Of a stretch of DNA of 64,000 nucleotides, positions 61,175 through 64,000 are shown in pieces; the stretch's first letter is position 1, and every line of letters begins with the position of its first letter. Below the pieces are notes generated by a model. That model did not search any database and was not told where the DNA came from. It saw only the letters and a program-made list of their open reading frames with translations. The translations under genes were made by a program, and so were the position numbers. The DNA lies in assembly GCA_963781065.1 (NCBI GenBank), contig CAWAET010000002.1, forward strand, positions 62,001 through 126,000, in the 5' to 3' direction. The DNA is from CALZJC01 sp963781065 (lineage in GTDB: Bacteria; Acidobacteriota; Thermoanaerobaculia; Multivoradales; JAHEKO01).

Positions 61175-62509
61175 ATGAGCGCCGCGGAGGCGTTGGCCCG
61201 CGCCACCCGGGAGGCCGCGGCCGGCGCCGCCGAGCCGCAGCCCGAGGCCCGGACCGAAGAGCCGACGGCCGAGCCCGAGGCGGAAGAGGCGACGGCCGAA
61301 GTCGAGACCGAAGAGCCGACTGCCGAAGTCGAGACGGAAGAGCCGACGGCCGAGATCGAGGGGGAAGAGCCCGCGGCCGAGGTCGAGGCGAAAGAGCCGA
61401 CGGCCGAGGTCGAGGCGGAAGAGCCGACGGCCGAAGTCGAGGCGGAAGAGCCCGCGGCCGAAGTCGAGATGGCCCGACCCGGCGAGAGCTCCGCGGAAGC
61501 GAGCGAGCTACCCCCCGAGGGGAGCTCCGCCGAAGCGAAGCCTGCGCCCGCCCGACCGCCCAAGCGCCCCAAGAAGGCAGCGGCGGCGAAGCCGGTTGAG
61601 GAAGCGCCGCCGGACCGGCCGGAGCTCCGCGTGGTCTACGAGGCGTTGGCGAATCGGCAGCCCCTCGAGGGCCGGGTGATCGGCTGGAACAACGGCGGCT
61701 TCCATCTGGCGCTGGGCGATCTGGCCGCCTTCTGTCCCCGATCAGAGATGGAAGTCGGCGAGGTGCAGGAGCCCGAGAGCTACCTCGATCGCACCTTCGA
61801 GTTCCGTGTCCTCCGGCTGCAGGGCAAGGGCCGCCGGATCGTGGTGTCGCGGGCCGCCCACCTGCGCCGCGAGATGTCGCGACAGCGCAACCAGCTGCGC
61901 AAGAAGTTGCAGGCGGGCGCCGTGCTCGACGGCACGGTGGCCTCGCTCAAGGAGTTCGGCGCCTTTGTCGACCTCGGCGGCGCCCAGGGCCTGATCCACG
62001 TCTCGGAGCTCGCGCACCGCCGGATCGAGCATCCGCGGGAAATCCTCTCGGAGGGCCAGGAGGTGCGCGTCAAGGTGCTCAAGGTCGAGCAGGGCGGGCG
62101 GCGCATCTCGCTGTCGCTGCGCGCGCTCGAGGCCGATCCATGGAAGGACCTGGCCGACCGCTTCCCGCAAGGAGCCGTGGTCAAGGGCACCGTGGAGAGG
62201 GCCAACGAGATCGGCGCCTTCATCGAGCTCGCGCCCGGCCTGACCGGTCTGCTGCCGGCCAAACTGATGTCGATCCCCAGGGAAACCACGCCGGCCCGCG
62301 CCTATCCTCCCGGCAAGGAGGTCTCGGTGCAGATCGTCTCGGTCGACCCGCGCCGCCAGCGGATCGCCCTGGCGCTCGAAGGCTCGGGCCTGGAGGGCAG
62401 CCGCACCGACTACAAGGAGTTCCAGCGCCAGAGCCGCCAAGCCGACGCCGGCGACGGCTTCAACGCCCTGGCCTCGGCCTTCCGCCGGCTGCAGGGCGAC
62501 GGCGAGTAG
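61175..62509 (+). CDS. S1-domain RNA-binding protein with acidic repeat N-terminus
   Basis: The 444-residue product starts with an acidic region containing eight copies of a nine-residue repeat (EEPTAEVEA-like, residues 28-99), then a Lys/Pro-rich linker. Three S1 folds follow: LEGRVIGWNNGGFHLALGD, LDGTVASLKEFGAFVDLGG with GLIHVSELAHRRI, and VKGTVERANEIGAFIELAP. The second is the most canonical. It is probably a ribosomal-protein-S1-like factor, shorter than six-domain S1. ATG at 61175 has AGGAGGA 10 nt upstream. Upstream in-frame sequence also looks coding, and a TTG at 61085 is a second candidate. Confidence 0.85.
   Translation: MSAAEALARATREAAAGAAEPQPEARTEEPTAEPEAEEATAEVETEEPTAEVETEEPTAEIEGEEPAAEVEAKEPTAEVEAEEPTAEVEAEEPAAEVEMARPGESSAEASELPPEGSSAEAKPAPARPPKRPKKAAAAKPVEEAPPDRPELRVVYEALANRQPLEGRVIGWNNGGFHLALGDLAAFCPRSEMEVGEVQEPESYLDRTFEFRVLRLQGKGRRIVVSRAAHLRREMSRQRNQLRKKLQAGAVLDGTVASLKEFGAFVDLGGAQGLIHVSELAHRRIEHPREILSEGQEVRVKVLKVEQGGRRISLSLRALEADPWKDLADRFPQGAVVKGTVERANEIGAFIELAPGLTGLLPAKLMSIPRETTPARAYPPGKEVSVQIVSVDPRRQRIALALEGSGLEGSRTDYKEFQRQSRQADAGDGFNALASAFRRLQGDGE
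61256..61471 (+). repeat. Eight 27-bp in-frame tandem repeats in the S1-domain gene
   Basis: Each unit encodes nine residues of the form E-E-P-[TA]-A-E-[VPI]-E-x. The copies differ mostly by synonymous or conservative changes, which indicates slippage expansion. The repeat makes a strongly negative, flexible arm. Confidence 0.9.
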
Positions 62510-62550
62510 CCGCCTTCATCCGGCCTGGCGCCGCACCGGCGGTCGGCGGC

Positions 62551-62560
62551 TGCGTAGAAT
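62551..62560 (+). promoter_or_regulatory. Possible -10 element (TGCGTAGAAT)
   Basis: TAGAAT at 62555-62560 lies 39 bp before the tyrA start. No strong -35 is seen. The shape repeats that at 30330. Confidence 0.35.
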
Positions 62561-62599
62561 CTGCTCCCGGTCGTCGGACGATCCCAGAGAGGAGCGGCA

Positions 62600-63691
62600 T
62601 TGGATCTCGATGAGTTGCGCAGGGAGCTCGAGGCGGTCGACCGCGGCCTCGTCGAGCTGGTAGCCCGCCGCCAGCGGCTGGTGCGCGAGGTCGGCCTGGC
62701 CAAGCAGCGCGCCGGGCGCCCGATCCGCGACTTCGGCCAGGAGCGCGAGGTGCTAGAGCGGGCTCGAGCCGCGGCTCGCGACCTGGGGGTGTCGGAGACT
62801 GTCGCCACGACGCTGATGCAGGGCCTGATCGCCTCCGCCCTGACCGACCAGGAGCGCCAACGTGTCGCCGCCCACGGCGGCGGTGGCGGGCGACGGGCCC
62901 TGGTGGTCGGCGGCGCCGGTCGCATGGGGCGGTGGTTTGTCGGCTTTCTCGCCTCGCAGGGCTTCGCGGTCGAGGTCGCCGACCCCGCCGGCCCGGTCGC
63001 CGGACATGCCTTCCGGCCGGACTGGCGGGAATCGGACCTGACCCACGACCTGATCGTCCTCGCCACCGAGCTGCGGGTGACGGCCGGGATCCTCGACTCG
63101 CTGGCGGCCCGGCGACCGCCGGGAGTGGTCTTCGACATCGGTTCGCTCAAGGGACCGCTGGCCGCCGGTCTGGGCCGGCTGGCGGAGGCCGGTGTGCGGG
63201 TGACCTCGCTCCACCCGATGTTCGGACCCGATACCGAGCTGCTCTCGGGCCGGCACGTCATCCTGGTCGACGCCGGCGTGGCGGAGGCGAACCGGGTGGC
63301 CAGGAGCCTGTTCACCTCGACCATGGCCGAGTTGGTGGAGATGAGCGTCGAGGACCACGACCGCTGCATCGCCTACGTGCTGGGCCTGTCGCACGCGCTC
63401 AACATCGCCTTCTCCGCCGCCCTCGCCGACAGCGGCGAGGCCGCGGCCCGGCTCGCCCGGCTGTCGAGCACGACCTTCGACCGCCAGCTCGAGGTGGCCC
63501 GGGCGGTCGCCCGCGAGAATCCGCACCTCTACTTCGAGATCCAGCGGCTCAACGAGTTCGGCGACGAATCCCTGGCGGCGCTGCGCGCGGCGGTGGGCCG
63601 TCTGCAAGAGGCGGTGGCCCGGGGGGACGAGCCCGAGTTCGTGACGATGATGCAGGGCGGGCGGGCCTACCTCGGCGAGCTCAGGCCCTGA
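62600..63691 (+). CDS. tyrA: Chorismate mutase/prephenate dehydrogenase (T-protein)
   Basis: Bifunctional enzyme of tyrosine synthesis. The 363-residue product has an AroQ chorismate mutase (LDELRRELEAVDRGLVELV, RRQRLVREVGLAKQ, residues 1-90) and a prephenate dehydrogenase: NAD motif VVGGAGRMGRWFVGFL, VFDIGSLKGP, SLHPMFGPDTELLSGRHV and a C-terminal helical domain with LGLSHALNIAFS. The start is TTG, 8 nt after AGGAG. The layout matches enteric TyrA, which may reflect shared ancestry of the fused form. Confidence 0.92.
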   Translation: MDLDELRRELEAVDRGLVELVARRQRLVREVGLAKQRAGRPIRDFGQEREVLERARAAARDLGVSETVATTLMQGLIASALTDQERQRVAAHGGGGGRRALVVGGAGRMGRWFVGFLASQGFAVEVADPAGPVAGHAFRPDWRESDLTHDLIVLATELRVTAGILDSLAARRPPGVVFDIGSLKGPLAAGLGRLAEAGVRVTSLHPMFGPDTELLSGRHVILVDAGVAEANRVARSLFTSTMAELVEMSVEDHDRCIAYVLGLSHALNIAFSAALADSGEAAARLARLSSTTFDRQLEVARAVARENPHLYFEIQRLNEFGDESLAALRAAVGRLQEAVARGDEPEFVTMMQGGRAYLGELRP

Positions 63692-63699
63692 TCCGCGCG

Positions 63700-63708
63700 T
63701 GATAATCT
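63700..63708 (+). promoter_or_regulatory. Possible extended -10 (TGATAATCT)
   Basis: TG-A-TAATCT lies 12 bp after the tyrA stop and 40 bp before the next ATG. No convincing -35. Confidence 0.4.
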
Positions 63709-63747
63709 TGCTGGCGAGAACGCCAGAATCGACAAGGAGATCGACCC

Positions 63748-64000
63748 ATGTCCGAGCCTCAGGCACCACCCCCGCCTCCCGCGCCTCCCGCGCCTCCCGC
63801 GCCTCCCGCTCCGCCGACCGCGGCAAAGAAGAAGATGAGTCCCTGGATCTGGGTCCTGGGCGGCTGCCTGGTCCTGATCGTCATCGTTCTGCTGCTGATG
63901 GGCGCCTGCACCTGGTTTGTCGCCGACAAGGCCCAGGACTTTGCCTCCGAACTGGAGGCCAACCCGGTCAAGGCGGCGGCCGAGGTCGCGGTGCGCTTCA
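63748..64000 (+). CDS. Membrane protein with Pro-rich N-terminus, cut by the right edge
   Basis: The first 84 codons are visible. AAGGAG lies 8 nt before the ATG. Residues about 6-25 are Pro/Ala repeats, then a Lys cluster, one membrane helix (VLGGCLVLIVIVLLLMG) and the start of an extracytoplasmic part with a helical AQDFASELEANPVKAAAEV. No family can be assigned from this fragment. Confidence 0.7.
   Translation, partial: MSEPQAPPPPPAPPAPPAPPAPPTAAKKKMSPWIWVLGGCLVLIVIVLLLMGACTWFVADKAQDFASELEANPVKAAAEVAVRF
63775..63810 (+). repeat. Four tandem 9-bp CCTCCCGCG repeats
   Basis: Four copies (the last ending GCT) encode the Pro-Pro-Ala repeat in the N-terminus of the edge gene. They are likely to vary in copy number. 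Confidence 0.85.

Noticed and set aside
63775..63810. Short tandem repeats as a CRISPR array
   Set aside because: They are contiguous 9-bp coding repeats without spacers. No CRISPR-like repeat-spacer pattern or cas gene was seen anywhere in the window.

Overview
The window is very GC-rich (roughly 70% by eye), dense with genes, and uses many GTG and TTG starts with ATGA, GTGA or TTGA stop/start overlaps. Two tandem secreted proteins (31126-34630) belong to the von Willebrand factor A-related family expanded in Acidobacteriota. With the GC content and gene order, this suggests an acidobacterium, perhaps of the Thermoanaerobaculia type. That placement is inference; no rRNA or tRNA gene is present.

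Layout. 1-2651 (+): metal ABC-type transport module whose first protein fuses a membrane permease to an ABC ATPase. 2648-11228 (-): membrane-anchored putative alpha/beta hydrolase, truncated quinone oxidoreductase, long acyl-CoA dehydrogenase, asnS, rnc, mutL. 11286-19863 (-): tightly coupled recO-glyQ-glyS-ppdK-gap-gap block (DNA repair, Gly-tRNA synthetase, pyruvate phosphate dikinase, two GAPDH paralogs). 19961-23024: mgtE and two exported or membrane-anchored proteins of unknown role. 23207-30291 (-): housekeeping block with DUF2064 transferase, nnr, tsaE, a 3-hydroxyacyl-CoA dehydrogenase, phoH, ybeY, a CorC-like protein and era. 30403-44000: envelope and secreted proteins (DUF4177, holin-X-like, two VWA proteins, lgt, DUF547, DHH phosphoesterase, N-formylglutamate-amidohydrolase-like, PQQ-propeller, exported MsrA, PilZ, M48 protease). 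44053-51938 (-): Nramp-like transporter coupled to a fused 5-oxoprolinase-type HyuA-HyuB, then DUF4126, rpiB, murJ. 52009-56741: ECF sigma factor, SufE-like plus thiosulfate sulfurtransferase, L-2-hydroxyglutarate oxidase, CDP-glucose dehydratase. 56813-64000: sirtuin, cN-II-like 5'-nucleotidase, a DsbA-like selenoprotein, HD-domain protein, S1-domain RNA-binding protein, chorismate mutase/prephenate dehydrogenase, and a membrane protein cut by the right edge.

Most notable points. (1) The DsbA-like gene at 59269-60051 has an in-frame UGA exactly where the first Cys of the CxxC redox motif belongs. A SECIS-like hairpin follows 21 nt downstream, so it reads as a U-G-Y-C selenoprotein that ordinary gene calling would truncate. 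(2) Six genes are broken by eight frameshifts, and every one is consistent with a single extra G or C. This looks like insertion-biased sequence error and should be checked before calling these pseudogenes. (3) Two intergenic regions (7164-7391, 23021-23204) are long dyads with outer inverted repeats and a central hairpin. (4) There are two unusual fusions (permease-ATPase and HyuA-HyuB) and a GAPDH paralog altered at positions normally conserved. I see no CRISPR array, insertion sequence, prophage or defence island.
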